This document shows, piece by piece, positions 8,126-16,811 of a stretch of 64,000 nucleotides of DNA (the stretch's first letter is position 1; every line of letters begins with the position of its first letter). The stretch spans positions 1-64,000 of the forward strand of contig NZ_CP107958.1 in NCBI RefSeq assembly GCF_036075115.1. The letters are read 5' to 3'. Below the pieces are notes generated by a model. It did not search any database and was not told the DNA's origin. It worked only from the letters and a program-made list of their open reading frames with translations. The DNA is from Streptomyces sp. NBC_00377 (GTDB lineage: Bacteria > Actinomycetota > Actinomycetes > Streptomycetales > Streptomycetaceae). The position numbers and the translations under genes were made by a program.

Positions 8126-8645
8126 GGACCTCCTCCAGCTGGCCGGCGCGGCGGCCGTTGTCCTGGAAGTACATCTCCTTGAGTGCTTCGGCGGCGATCT
8201 GCTGGAGCTGCCGGTCGGTGGCGCCGGCCTCTTGGCCGTCGGAGAGGCGGGCGGCGTAGCGGGGCGGCAGCGCGACGGTCAGGTGTCGAAGGCGGTCCTC
8301 GTCCGTCGTGCCGATTGGTGCGGTGTAGCCGATGCGGGCGCGGGTGTCGATGACGATGCCGCCGGTGGTCGCCGCCTTTTGCCGCGCCTGGGCGCGGATC
8401 TGCGGCTGCCACCGCTTCTTCACCTCCCGCTCCAGGCGGGCGGCGAGGTCCGGGCGGGGCTTCTTGATCTGGTTCTTCACGTACCGCTCGACCGTGCGCT
8501 GCGAGATCCGCAGCATCTGGGCGACCGCTTTGGTGCCCTTGAGCTGCTTGACCAGGTACCGCATCTGCGCTCCCGCGCTCTTGGGCGCCGGGCGGGTGAA
8601 CGCCTTGTGCACTGCGGCGTCCAGGCCGTTGCCGAACAGGCTCAT
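8097..8645 (-). CDS. tpg: Telomere terminal protein Tpg
   Basis: The 182-residue product matches the Streptomyces telomere terminal protein family almost throughout (MSLFGNGLDAAVHKAFTRPA at the start, then MRYLVKQLKGTKAVAQM). Tpg is covalently attached to the 5' ends of linear replicons and primes end patching. A HTH lies near residues 35-57 (TKAVAQMLRISQRTVERYV). The proposed nucleotide-accepting Thr of the S. coelicolor protein, T114, is conserved here (IGTT, residues 111-114). It starts 10 bases after the tap stop, the usual tap-tpg order. The last ~10 residues (after LEEVR) differ from the family's usual acidic ending, consistent with a recombined 3' end. Confidence 0.92.
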   Translation of the reverse strand: MSLFGNGLDAAVHKAFTRPAPKSAGAQMRYLVKQLKGTKAVAQMLRISQRTVERYVKNQIKKPRPDLAARLEREVKKRWQPQIRAQARQKAATTGGIVIDTRARIGYTAPIGTTDEDRLRHLTVALPPRYAARLSDGQEAGATDRQLQQIAAEALKEMYFQDNGRRAGQLEEVRASLRNAVP

Positions 8646-8655
8646 CGCGCTCTAC

Positions 8656-10875
8656 CTACTCCCCGGTGTCCTGGTCGGTGACGGTACCGTCCTTGATGTA
8701 CCGCGCGAGGTTGAGGTCCGGGGCGTCGAACTGCTCGCGGACACCCTCGCCCCACAGCACGCTCTGAGTGCCCTCCCACTTCACCAGGCCCGGGTTCACG
8801 CCGAGCCTGAATCCGCCGGGCAGCGGCTTGCCGTCCCGGTAGGGCAGGAAGTCCAGCGGTGACGGCCCGTCGGAGGCGTAGACGGCGCAGTCCGAGAGGA
8901 TGGCCACCGGGTACTGCCCGGTGAAGGCGGCGTGCTTGACGATCTTGCGGTGCATGTTGATCCGGGTCCGGGAGATGACGGCGGCGCGGATGTCCGGGCG
9001 CCAGGTGGGCCGGGCAAGGGCCCGCCACGGCTGGCCGGGTTTCCAGCCCTCCCCGCGCGGGCGCTCGCGCAGCTTGCCGATGCCGCCCTTCACGGTCGCT
9101 TTGATCGCGGACACCACGATCGCCAGCTGGGGGTCCCGCTGCCGGTAGCCGTCCATCGCTGCGAGGAAGTCGGCCGGCTCCATGTCGGCGTGCACGCCGA
9201 GGTCGGCCATCGTGGCGAGGTAGGCGTCGCGCAGCCGGTTGTACCAGGCGTCCAGGTAGCGGCCGTTGTCGTGGCGGACGTACGCCTCGACCGGCGCGAC
9301 GTCGTAGCCGAGCTCCACTGCGTACGCCACGGTCGGCGTGGCGTACCAGGCCGAGCCCTCGGGCCGCTCCCCCTTCGGCGTGAACGGACTGGGCAGCAGC
9401 CCGGCGTCCAGCTGCGCCCACTTGTCCTTGGCCACCTTCACGCGGGACAGGTCGACGTGGGACAGGTCGACCAGCCAGGAACCGGGCAGCTTCGGATCGA
9501 AGACGGGGTTCTTGACGTGCGTCGGCGCCCCCAGACCGACCGTGAGTCCGTTCGCGCCAGCGGCGAAGGCCATGTTCACGTCGACGCCCACCAGGTGAGG
9601 GCGAAGGCATTCGGCGTCGGTGAGCGGGCGCGCCCAGTCGTACGCCTCCTCCACCAAGACTTCAGCCGGGGTGCGGTGGTGGAAGCGCGGCAGGTCTGCG
9701 AGCAGCGGGTGCCCGTCGGGGGCCTCGCACGGTGCGCAGTCCACCGGATCCTTGCCCAGAGAGCCGGGGTTGTGCTCGGAGTGCCGCTTGCCCGTTGCGT
9801 CCGGTTCGGAGGCACGAGTCGGCGGGTGCAGCGCGGTCATCAGCTCCAGGCCGGTCACGGCGGTCGATCCGCGCGGCGTCATCACGCGGGCCGCATACGT
9901 GCCCAGCAGCCTGGCCAGGTCCGCAGGCGGCAACTGCCCTGTGTCGGCCCAGTGCCGGGTGTCGAGCGCGTCCCACGACGGAATGCACAACTGCACGCAG
10001 GAGCGCTCCGAGCCCTGCGCGGGGCGGTAGATCCTCGCCCACGGCCCGAACCCGCGCTTGGTCAGCTGCCAGTCGGCGCGCGTCAACTGCTTGATGACCT
10101 TGTGGCCCTCCGGGATCCGCCCGGCCAGGCGCTCCTCCTTGGTGAGCGTGACCGGCAGGCCGTAGTGCTCGCACGCGGCCCCGGTCAGCACGATCAGCGG
10201 GTCGGCGTCCTTGCCCGGCCCGGACAACTTCGGCTGACCGAGCCGCCCCTCGCTCAGCGTCCACTCCACCAGGGCCGCAATCGACTTGGCCGGTACGTCC
10301 AGGACCAGGCCGCCGACGCAGTACGCCAGCACCTGACCGTCCTCAACGTCGACGACCGCGAGCGGACCGTTCTCGAACCGCGCATCGGCGCCACCGGCTG
10401 GGCTGCTGGCGGGGGCGGCCTTACGCGCGGGCGACCGACGCGACGTCGGCCTGGTCGTGGCCCCCGGATGCGGCACAGCGGCAGGGCGCAGCGCGGTGTC
10501 CTCAGAAGCCGGCTCCTGGATCGAGCCTGTGGGTTCGGTGCGGGCTTGGGCCGGTTCAGCTGCCGATGGCGCAGGAACGGCCACAACGTCAGGCGTCTCG
10601 GGGACCGTCGTGTCCTCAAAGCGCACCGGAGCGTTGGCGGGGTAGAGCCGGGCGAGCTGCTTGAGCATGCGGGCATAGGCGTCGCGCTCCGGCGGCCGCG
10701 GCTCGGTCTTACCGGCCTCTCAGCCGCCGACCGTCGCGCGCCGCACCTGTAGTGCGGCGGCCACCTCGTCCAGCGTCAGGCCGTGCGCCTGGCGCAGCCG
10801 CCTGCGCTCCGCCGGGGGCGGCAGCGGGGAACGGGACGCGATGAGCGCGTCGACTGCGTCGAACAGCTCGGACAT
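8656..10875 (-). pseudogene. tap: Telomere-associated protein Tap, interrupted by a nonsense codon
   Basis: Tap binds telomeric 3' overhangs and recruits Tpg. The whole frame from ATG 10875 (MSELFDAVDALIASRSPLPP) to 8656 corresponds to 739 codons, the normal Tap length, and has a good GGAGGTG ribosome site. Codon 52, in the N-terminal XRE-like HTH (LTLDEVAAALQVRRATVGG-stop-EAGKTEPRPPE), is TGA (plus-strand TCA at 10720-10722) where the family has Trp (TGG). Translation could restart at ATG 10668, giving a 670-residue protein without the HTH. The rest of the frame is intact, so the change is recent or is a base-call error. Confidence 0.85.
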
Positions 10876-10897
10876 GCAGCACCTCCAGTCCCGCAAC

Positions 10898-11287
10898 TTC
10901 GAACGCCTCCCCGTTGAGCCACTGGGCCTCGTCCACGAGGAAGGTGCGGGGGTGTTCAGCCAGGGCGTTCTTCAGCAGGCGGTCGAACTCGCTGGGGTGG
11001 CGGGGCGGCTCGCCGGGCAGGTCGAGGGCGGTGAACAGCTCGTAGCGCACGGCCCGGGCGGTGGGGCGGGCGCGGAAGGTGACCCGTCGGACGTCCTCTG
11101 CGGGTTCGAGTTCGTGCAGGCAAGTGTTGACCGCGAGCGTCTTGCCGTGGCCGGCGCCGCCGTGGATGCACATCATGGCGCGTGCGGCGACGGTGTCGGT
11201 GATGTTCTCCCGGGCGGTGAGCAGGGCGCGGGTGGTGACCACGGACGCATCGGGCAGGTCGACGTACTGGTAGGTGGCCGCGGTCAT
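10898..11287 (-). pseudogene. Truncated transposition ATPase (TnsC/TniB-like AAA protein)
   Basis: About 130 residues of a transposition regulator ATPase remain, with Walker A GGAGHGKT and Walker B TFLVDEAQW. Homology stops abruptly after NGEAFE at 10898; the following bases are the native leader and start of tap, read in another frame. The normal protein would continue for another 150 or so residues (sensor and arginine finger). Its ATG overlaps the transposase stop by one base (TGATG at 11285-11289), so it was translated by coupling. Without the C-terminal half it is unlikely to work. Confidence 0.85.
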
Positions 11288-13110
11288 CAGGTGTCTCCTG
11301 CGGGTCGGGAGCCGGGATCCGGCGCAACGTCCGCTGGCGGGTCTGCTGGAGCGGCGGCGGGCGGGGGCGTCGCTGTGCCGGCCGCAAGGGCGGGCGGGGT
11401 GCGCCAGTGCGCCGGAGGCGGGGCGGGCGGGATCAGGTCGGGCAGTGCCAGCCGTGCGACGTCGGTGTAGTCGGCGGCGGCGAGTTCACGCTCGGCCTGG
11501 GCGGCCGTGACGGCCCCCAGCCGCTGGGCGGGCTCCGCACTGGTGGCGGGGGCGAAGCGCTGGCGGCGCAGGCGTTCAGCGGCCTTCACGTCGGCGCGCA
11601 GGCGCCGGGCGCGCTCCGCACGTGCCTCGCGCAGCGCCTGCAACTGCTCGGGAGTGGCCGCGTCCGTGAGGTGCGCCGGGCCGAGGTGGCGGCCACGGGC
11701 GTCGCAGACCTCGATCTCGTGGTCGTGGTGCGGCATGTAGCGCACGCGGACCTGGCGGCCGGCCTGGCCGGTCATCCACGCGGCGGTGTAGGTGCGGCCG
11801 CGCCAGCTCACGCCGTGGCTGGTCAGCTTCCGGGGCCGGCCGTCGTCCTCGAGGGTGAAGGCCCACAGGTCGGCGGCGGGAATGTCGGTGACAGGGGTCG
11901 GATCGGCCTGCCACGCCTCCAGCGGCGTGCGGCCGGACAGGGCTTTCGGGCGGTGCGCGGTGTTCCACCAGTTCGTCCACGCCAGGACCTCCGCGGTGAA
12001 GTCCTGGAACGACAGGGCGGACACCGCCCCCGCAGTACGTCCGCGCCGCTGCGAGCGGGGCCCGGTGGGCCCGGCGGTGTAGCCGGGCAGGGCGGCGAAC
12101 AGCATCCGGTCCGCAGCCCGGTTGAGGCTTTCCACCGTTCCTTTCAGATGCGGGCTGTAGGCGGGCAGGTCCTTGACCGTCACACCCATCGCGCCGAGCG
12201 CGGTGGTGACGGCGGCCGACAGGAAGTCCTTGCCCCGGTCCATCCTCACCAGCTCCGGCACTCCCCCGGCCGGGCCGTAGGGCTCATCCCGCACCACTGC
12301 AGCGCGTAAGGCAGCCAGCACCGACGCGCGGGAGGGATGGCCCGGGGTGACAGCGGTGCCGGTGATGACCTTGGTGGCGGTGTCGATGAACCAGGTGATC
12401 CACGGGCGCACCAGGTCGCCGTCGGCGTCGACCAGCAGCGGGGCCTGGACGTGGTCGGTCTCCCAGGCGTGGTTGCGCCATGCCGCCGGACGCTTGCCGA
12501 ACACGTCATAGGCGCGTGCTGCCTCCGGTCCGATGGCGAGACCGGCGCGCTCCCCCGCCGTCAGATCACGGCGCAGCGCGCGCAGGAACGTCGACAGGGA
12601 CGGGACCGGATCCAGCAGCGGCACCTGCGGCAGGGCTGCCCCACCCGGAACAGCCACCGGGTCCGGCGGGACGGGCGCGGCAGTACCGGACGTTTGCGCG
12701 CATACGCCCCCGGCCTCGGCCGCGGCGCGCTCCATGAGCTGGCGGTGGACTGCGGAGGCGTTGCCGTGCCAGTACGCCAGCAGCACCCGGATCTCTGCGG
12801 TGATCTCGAACCGGCCGGTGTGGCGGGCTCCGGGGTGCGCAGCCGCCGCCGGGTTCTGGGATGCCTCGGCCAGCCACCGCCACACCGTGCGCTCCGATGC
12901 CCCCAGGCACTCCCCCGCCAGCCGCACGTGCTGTCGCGAAAGACCGCCCCGGGCCCGCAGCGCCAGCAGGCGACGCACCGCAGGCGCCCGCAGCGCAACC
13001 AGCGACTGCTTCCCGAGCACACCCGCCGGATCCCCCGGCGGTGGCAGCCACTGCCCTCCCGCGTCAACGCCGTGGCCGCCGTTGGTGTCCTGCGGTCCGT
13101 TGTCCGTCAT
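11287..13110 (-). CDS. Mu/Tn7-type (TnsB/TniA-like) DDE transposase
   Basis: A 607-residue transposase. After an N-terminal HTH region (GGLSRQHVRLAGECLGASERTVWRWLAEA), the integrase-core DDE domain is seen: ETDHVQAPLLVDADG with the first Asp, VRMDRGKDFLSAA with the second Asp, and HLKGTVESLNR with the Glu. A Mu-C-like beta-barrel follows (SWRGRTYTAAWMTGQAGRQVRVRYMP), then a Pro/Ala-rich tail. It begins at ATG 13110. With the ATPase gene it forms the strand-transfer half of a Tn7-like module; the expected TnsA-like partner is not adjacent, though one lies at 57.4 kb. Confidence 0.88.
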   Translation of the reverse strand: MTDNGPQDTNGGHGVDAGGQWLPPPGDPAGVLGKQSLVALRAPAVRRLLALRARGGLSRQHVRLAGECLGASERTVWRWLAEASQNPAAAAHPGARHTGRFEITAEIRVLLAYWHGNASAVHRQLMERAAAEAGGVCAQTSGTAAPVPPDPVAVPGGAALPQVPLLDPVPSLSTFLRALRRDLTAGERAGLAIGPEAARAYDVFGKRPAAWRNHAWETDHVQAPLLVDADGDLVRPWITWFIDTATKVITGTAVTPGHPSRASVLAALRAAVVRDEPYGPAGGVPELVRMDRGKDFLSAAVTTALGAMGVTVKDLPAYSPHLKGTVESLNRAADRMLFAALPGYTAGPTGPRSQRRGRTAGAVSALSFQDFTAEVLAWTNWWNTAHRPKALSGRTPLEAWQADPTPVTDIPAADLWAFTLEDDGRPRKLTSHGVSWRGRTYTAAWMTGQAGRQVRVRYMPHHDHEIEVCDARGRHLGPAHLTDAATPEQLQALREARAERARRLRADVKAAERLRRQRFAPATSAEPAQRLGAVTAAQAERELAAADYTDVARLALPDLIPPAPPPAHWRTPPALAAGTATPPPAAAPADPPADVAPDPGSRPAGDT

Positions 13111-13191
13111 CGCGCGCTTCTCCTCCTCGCCGAACGGGGTGAGGTTCTCTGCCGTCGGAACCGGTGTGCCCCGGGCGCGTGAGAGTGGCCG

Positions 13192-13395
13192 TCATGAGTA
13201 CGGACCGAGCCGGGCGCAGGCCTGGTCGATTGCGTCCCGATCCACGCCCGCACCGGGGTCGCGGCCCCGGGCTGCACAGACATGCGAGGTGATCTTCGCC
13301 CAGGTACGGAAGTTGCCGCGGGCGGTCCGCTCATCCGTCCGCCCCAGGTCGGCCGGATCGGCGTCCTCCCACACCGGGGTCTGTAAAGCCGTCAC
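13192..13395 (-). CDS. Small protein upstream of the transposase, unknown
   Basis: A 67-residue product (TALQTPVWEDADPADLGRTD, RTWAKITSHVCAARGRDPG) starting at GTG 13395. It is 81 bases upstream of the transposase on the same strand, so it may be the first gene of the transposition operon. I recognise no domain. A longer frame to 13455 lacks a ribosome site and has a low-complexity start. Confidence 0.5.
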   Translation of the reverse strand: MTALQTPVWEDADPADLGRTDERTARGNFRTWAKITSHVCAARGRDPGAGVDRDAIDQACARLGPYS

Positions 13396-13485
13396 ACGGC
13401 CAACCCCACCCGCCCCGGCCACCCACCCATACAGAAACAGGCAAACCCAACACAATTGGACCGCGACCTGCTAGCCACACCGTGA

Positions 13486-13512
13486 CAGCCACCCGGTCAC
13501 CCCATGACAGCA
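13486..13512 (-). repeat. 27-base repeat, left copy (possible transposase-binding site)
   Basis: A 27-base sequence here recurs at 14315-14341 with three mismatches; on the minus strand it reads TGCTGTCATGRGGTGACC and continues with a GTGGCTG core. Multiple such repeats at element ends are the binding sites of Tn7/Mu-type transposases. It lies in the 337-base gap (13396-13732) between the small transposon gene and the acetyltransferase remnant, which otherwise holds nothing I can identify. Confidence 0.55.
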
Positions 13513-13732
13513 ACCAGTTCCACGACCCGGCCCCGTGGTCTGCTGCCAGCACCCCACCCCACTGACATCGGCCTGTACTGCCCCTGGCTCACCCACGAAG
13601 GCACCTGCATGCCGGCAGTGACGGCAACTACCATCCCGGCACAGCGAGCCTCATATCCGACCGGTCAAAAGGCGTCTGCGACAAGAAGGCGCCCCCGCGC
13701 CTCTTCCCCAGTCAGAGGTGGGGCGCCGGCAA

Positions 13733-14190
13733 TCAGCGACGTGCCCGGTGGAGGCGTCTGTCCAGTGTCGGCTTATGGCGTCCGGGCCGACTCTCCTGGA
13801 TGTGCTCGCACGTTCGGGCCCCTGCTGAGAACTCGGCGCCGGTGCGTTCCGTCATCGCCCGGAAGAACGCCCGACCATCCGGGGACTGGCTACTGGTCGT
13901 CCAGCGATAGCCGGGACCATCCAGAAGTGCCCTGTCGACAAGGCGTGTACCAAGGCCTTGCCGCTGCACTTCCGGGGAGAGCGAGATTTTCGAGATGACA
14001 CCCCGCTCGCACTATGACAGACCTTCCACACGAGCCGCGCATCCGATATCCCGTCACGCCCGTAGACACGAATATCCTGGAACCCAGCAGGCACCGTCGC
14101 GGCGTGGAGCAGGAAGAACCACTCGGTCCTCGGACGGCGAAGAAGCATCCACCGCCAACGAAACTCATCCAGCCCGTCAGGCGTCCTCAT
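13733..14190 (-). pseudogene. Frameshifted GNAT acetyltransferase
   Basis: Two frames together give one GNAT-like protein. The first runs from ATG 14190 (MRTPDGLDEFRWRWMLLRRP) to about 14000. The second resumes as VISKISLSPEVQRQGLGTRL, the acetyl-CoA pyrophosphate loop of the family, and ends at 13733. The shift lies in the GGGGTGTCATC stretch near 14000. A GGGAG site precedes the ATG. The gene is flanked by the two 27-base repeats, so it may have been cargo of the transposon. Confidence 0.7.
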
Positions 14191-14314
14191 CGGAGCTCCC
14201 TCGCCGGCCCACTGCCGAGTCCAAGTCTCGCGGGCGTCACTGCCGTTGTCCTTCAAACCACAGGAACAGCCACCCCCACGACAGCCGACCTACCCCACAC
14301 TGGCCGGAAAAAAG

Positions 14315-14341
14315 CAGCCACTTGGTCACCTCATGACAGCA
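14315..14341 (-). repeat. 27-base repeat, right copy
   Basis: This matches 13486-13512 at 24 of 27 positions in the same orientation. A weaker, shorter relative is visible around 14264-14288. Together they look like a multi-site end of a Tn7/Mu-type element on the far side of the acetyltransferase remnant. Confidence 0.55.
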
Positions 14342-14431
14342 GACCGGGCCGCAAACCCTCCCCATGACCAGGGCATCGAGCATCTCATCCCGCTGACACC
14401 CACCCAATGCCACCAACGCGCCCACTCACAC

Positions 14432-14472
14432 TGAAGGAGGCCCGTCGGCATCCCGCCGATGGGCCTCCTTCA
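14432..14472 (-). terminator. Hairpin terminator behind the lectin gene
   Basis: A 17-bp stem with one G-U pair (14432-14448 / 14456-14472) and a 7-base loop lies 73 bases past the lectin stop on the minus strand. No long T run follows, which is usual for Streptomyces terminators. Confidence 0.6.
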
Positions 14473-14544
14473 TGCGTCTGGCGAGACTGCACGGGGTCAG
14501 CGGCGGTACAGCTGGCCGGCGAGTCCCTGCACCGTTGCTCAGGC

Positions 14545-15108
14545 TCAGTCTATGGGCACGCCGACTTGCTGTAGGGTCCAGCGGCGCGAGGGGTGCGTGT
14601 CGCAGGTGTATTGGACGAGCTCGACGTTGTTGGCGGTGGAGACACCACCCGCGACCGTCGCACACTTGTGGGTCTGCACGTTGATGATCTGGTAGGAACT
14701 GCCGTTCCAGGCGATGATCCAGCGGCGCGAGGGGTGCGTGTCGCAGTTGTATTGGACGAGCTCGACGTTGTTGGCGGTGGAGACACCACCCGCGACGGTC
14801 ATGCATTTGCGGGTCTGCACGTTGAAGATCTGGTAGGAGCTGCCGTCGAAGTTGGTGAAGACCCAGCGGCGCGAGGGGTGCGTGTCGCAGTTGTATTGGA
14901 CGAGCTCGACGTTGTTGGCGGTGGAGACACCACCCGCGACCGTCGCACACTTGCGAGTCTGCACGTTGACGATCTTGAAGTCTCCCCCTACCCGTGCCGA
15001 GGTATTGGGCGTGGCCAACTGCGCAACCGCAGTATCGGGCCAGAACATGGCCCCGGCTACAAGAACTGCAGATGCCGTCAAAAGACGGCGCGTCCGGTTT
15101 TTGCGCAT
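14545..15108 (-). CDS. Secreted ricin-type beta-trefoil lectin
   Basis: A 187-residue exported lectin. A signal peptide (MRKNRTRRLLTASAVLVAGA, cleavage near AVAQ) is followed by three repeats of 47-48 residues, each with a FKIVNVQTRKCATVAGG-type start, a VSTANNVELVQY core and an RRW ending (the QxW-like motif of ricin B folds). One trefoil unit is thus complete. Such domains bind galactosides or other sugars outside the cell; no enzyme domain is attached. The three DNA repeats, starting near 14581, 14722 and 14866, are nearly identical over long stretches, so the gene grew by recent duplication or is being homogenised. ATG 15108 has a GGAG site. A hairpin terminator follows. Confidence 0.88.
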   Translation of the reverse strand: MRKNRTRRLLTASAVLVAGAMFWPDTAVAQLATPNTSARVGGDFKIVNVQTRKCATVAGGVSTANNVELVQYNCDTHPSRRWVFTNFDGSSYQIFNVQTRKCMTVAGGVSTANNVELVQYNCDTHPSRRWIIAWNGSSYQIINVQTHKCATVAGGVSTANNVELVQYTCDTHPSRRWTLQQVGVPID

Positions 15109-15438
15109 AGTGGGACTCCACTTGTGAGGGAGTTGAGAAAGACATTGGCTCGTCCGCTGGGCCCCGGTCCAGGGCTTCTGCGACTGTGGCCGACGGGCTC
15201 CGGCGCCTCGGAGACGGCCTGACAGTGGGGCACCGATAAAGGTGCGCCATTCTCTCCCGTCCATCGAAGCACGACGCGTACAAATCGGCATCCGAGCACA
15301 TCGAGCGGATCGTCGGCGAGGACCAGGAGGAGCGGCAGCACAAGCGGGGGCATGGATCGGCAATCAGCGGAGCAGGGCCGCGACGCTGTCCCCAGAGCGG
15401 ATGGAACAGCTGTCCGCGATCGGAATGCGGTGGACGTG
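15109..15438. other. Intergenic, no gene seen
   Basis: About 330 bases upstream of the lectin gene and of the next plus-strand gene. It should carry both promoters; no reading frame here is convincing. Confidence 0.4.
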
Positions 15439-15735
15439 ATGGGCGCCGTCGTCACCGCGGCCGGCGCGCTCGCGGCCGGCTATCTGCTCGGGCGGCTGCG
15501 CCCGTGGCAGCGGCTGGGCGACTGGGCGACCGATCAGGTCCGCTTCACCGGGGCGTGGGTCCGGGGTGGCGTCACCCGCCAGGCCGTCGTCGTCCTGGTC
15601 CACGCCGTCACCGCGCCGCGCACCAGCTGGCGCATCATGCGCACCCCCGCCACCGAGACCCGAACGCCGACGCCCGTACGCGATCCGGACTGGGTCGCCA
15701 ACCGCACCCGCCACGACAAGGGAGGCACCGCGTGA
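15439..15735 (+). CDS. Small membrane-anchored mobile-element protein
   Basis: A 98-residue protein with one N-terminal membrane helix (MGAVVTAAGALAAGYLLGRL) followed by a basic, hydrophilic body (RPWQRLGDWATDQVRFTGAW). Proteins of this look recur in Streptomyces plasmids and integrative elements, usually in small-gene operons; their function is not known to me. The start could also be GTG 15430. Its stop overlaps the start of the next frame (GTGA at 15732-15735). Confidence 0.6.
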   Translation: MGAVVTAAGALAAGYLLGRLRPWQRLGDWATDQVRFTGAWVRGGVTRQAVVVLVHAVTAPRTSWRIMRTPATETRTPTPVRDPDWVANRTRHDKGGTA

Positions 15736-15935
15736 GCACCGAGCAGCACGACGCCGACGCGTACGGCCAGGAGCTGGGCCGCCTCAGCCACCACCAGCAC
15801 GAGGCCACGGCGGCGCGCTTCACCGTCTTCCAGGCCCTGGCCGCCCGCCGGGATCGGACACGAGCAGGCCGACGACATCGTGGCGAAGCTGGAGGCCGGG
15901 GCGGTGGCCGGCGCCCAAGGAGGAACGGCGCGGTC
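15732..15935 (+). pseudogene. Broken partner gene of the small membrane protein
   Basis: It starts coupled to the preceding stop (GTGA) and reads STEQHDADAYGQELGRLSHH and RFTVFQALAAR. A frame change near 15852 then leads to IGHEQADDIVAKLEAGAVAG. Coding character ends near 15935. It looks like a small plasmid-type protein that has lost frame and its 3' end. Confidence 0.55.
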
Positions 15936-16480
15936 TCCATCCGCTCCAGGATGACCAGGGTCTCGGGCTGCCCGACCAGCGGGTACCGGCGGTGCGAGGC
16001 GGGCCTGCTGCCCGGCCCGTACGCGCGCAGCAGCTCCTCCAAGCGGGCTCGGTACTGCTCCAGGAACGCCTCCAGGGGCTCGATGTACCCCGCGCGTTCC
16101 TCGTTGCCCACCGCGCTCAGCGCGACGTCCAGGAAGTCCGACCCGTCCGGCCAGTGGCGCGTCCCCGGTGCGGCCACGGCCCACGGGAGCGGCCGAGCGC
16201 AGGACGTCCGTCGCCTCCAGCGGCGGCACCGGGTCCGGGGTGGGTTCGTCCGCCGTCGTCTCCTCCGGGGCGGGGGAGGCCGGCTGTTGGACGTGGGCGA
16301 GCAGCATGGCGCTGGAGGCGACGCGCCCGCGCCCGGCGGTGGCGGTGGTGTCGGCGATGCGCAGCAGGTAGCTGGCGACGTCGCGGACCCTGCGCGGCCA
16401 CTGGGAGAAGGAGCTGGAGACCGTGTTCCTGGACGACCTCGAGTTCGCGTGGGGGCCGCGCATCCGACTCAGCCGGTGAG
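15936..16480. other. Mosaic of gene fragments on both strands
   Basis: On the minus strand two frames look coding: RRVRDVASYLLRIADTTATA (about 16410-16180) and then LDVALSAVGNEERAGYIEPL and QYRARLEELLRAYGPG (about 16150-15940). They may be one frameshifted protein. On the plus strand, from about 16400 to the TGA at 16478-16480, the tail of another protein is visible (GHWEKELETVFLDDLEFAWG). I cannot name any of them. The abrupt changes suggest past recombination between mobile elements. Confidence 0.35.
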
Positions 16481-16495
16481 CAGCCGGGAACGAGC

Positions 16496-16532
16496 AGCGG
16501 GGCCGGACAGGGTGATCCTGTCCGGCCCCGCT
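16496..16532. terminator. Strong hairpin, terminator-like
   Basis: A perfect 15-bp GC-rich stem (16496-16510 / 16518-16532) with a 7-base loop lies 16 bases after the plus-strand stop at 16480. It fits a terminator for the lost upstream gene. Confidence 0.6.
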
Positions 16533-16534
16533 GT

Positions 16535-16661
16535 CGTCGGGTCAGCCGAAGTCGAGCGTGTCCTGGCGAAGTCGGCCGGGGCCGGAGTGGGCGGGGGCGC
16601 CGTCGCCTACGCGCTGGGCATCGACCCGGCCGAAGCCGTACGCCGCATGCTCGGCATGTAA
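16535..16661 (+). pseudogene. C-terminal fragment of an unknown protein
   Basis: About 41 codons (AEVERVLAKSAGAGVGGGAV, ALGIDPAEAVRRMLGM) end at TAA 16661 and are followed directly by a hairpin. No start codon with a ribosome site is present. It is likely the surviving end of a plasmid-type gene. Confidence 0.3.
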
Positions 16662-16663
16662 CT

Positions 16664-16710
16664 GCCGTCGTGCCCGGAACCCGGCCGCCCGCGGTTCCGG
16701 GCACGACGGC
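16664..16710. terminator. Long hairpin, terminator-like
   Basis: A perfect 17-bp stem (16664-16680 / 16694-16710) with a 13-base loop begins 3 bases after the stop at 16661. It also lies downstream of the minus-strand HTH gene ending at 16812, so it may serve both directions. Confidence 0.65.
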
Positions 16711-16811
16711 GGTACGCCACTCCGCTCTGGTTATCCGAGCGGTTCTCGGGACGCCAGTCCAAGGACATCTGCACCTGGAAAGACGCGGCCTTGGTAGTGG
16801 GAGAGTCCTTC

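Noticed and set aside
8932..10752. 606-codon plus-strand frame opposite tap
   Set aside because: It is the antisense shadow of the recognised Tap coding sequence, with the His/Arg/Gly-rich composition typical of such shadows at high GC.
13733..14190. Intact acetyltransferase
   Set aside because: The acetyl-CoA loop and the N-terminal half are in different frames with a stop between, so it was called a pseudogene.
14581..14990. Direct repeats that could suggest a CRISPR-like array
   Set aside because: The repeats are 141-144 bases long, in frame, and encode the three lectin units; there are no short repeats with unique spacers.
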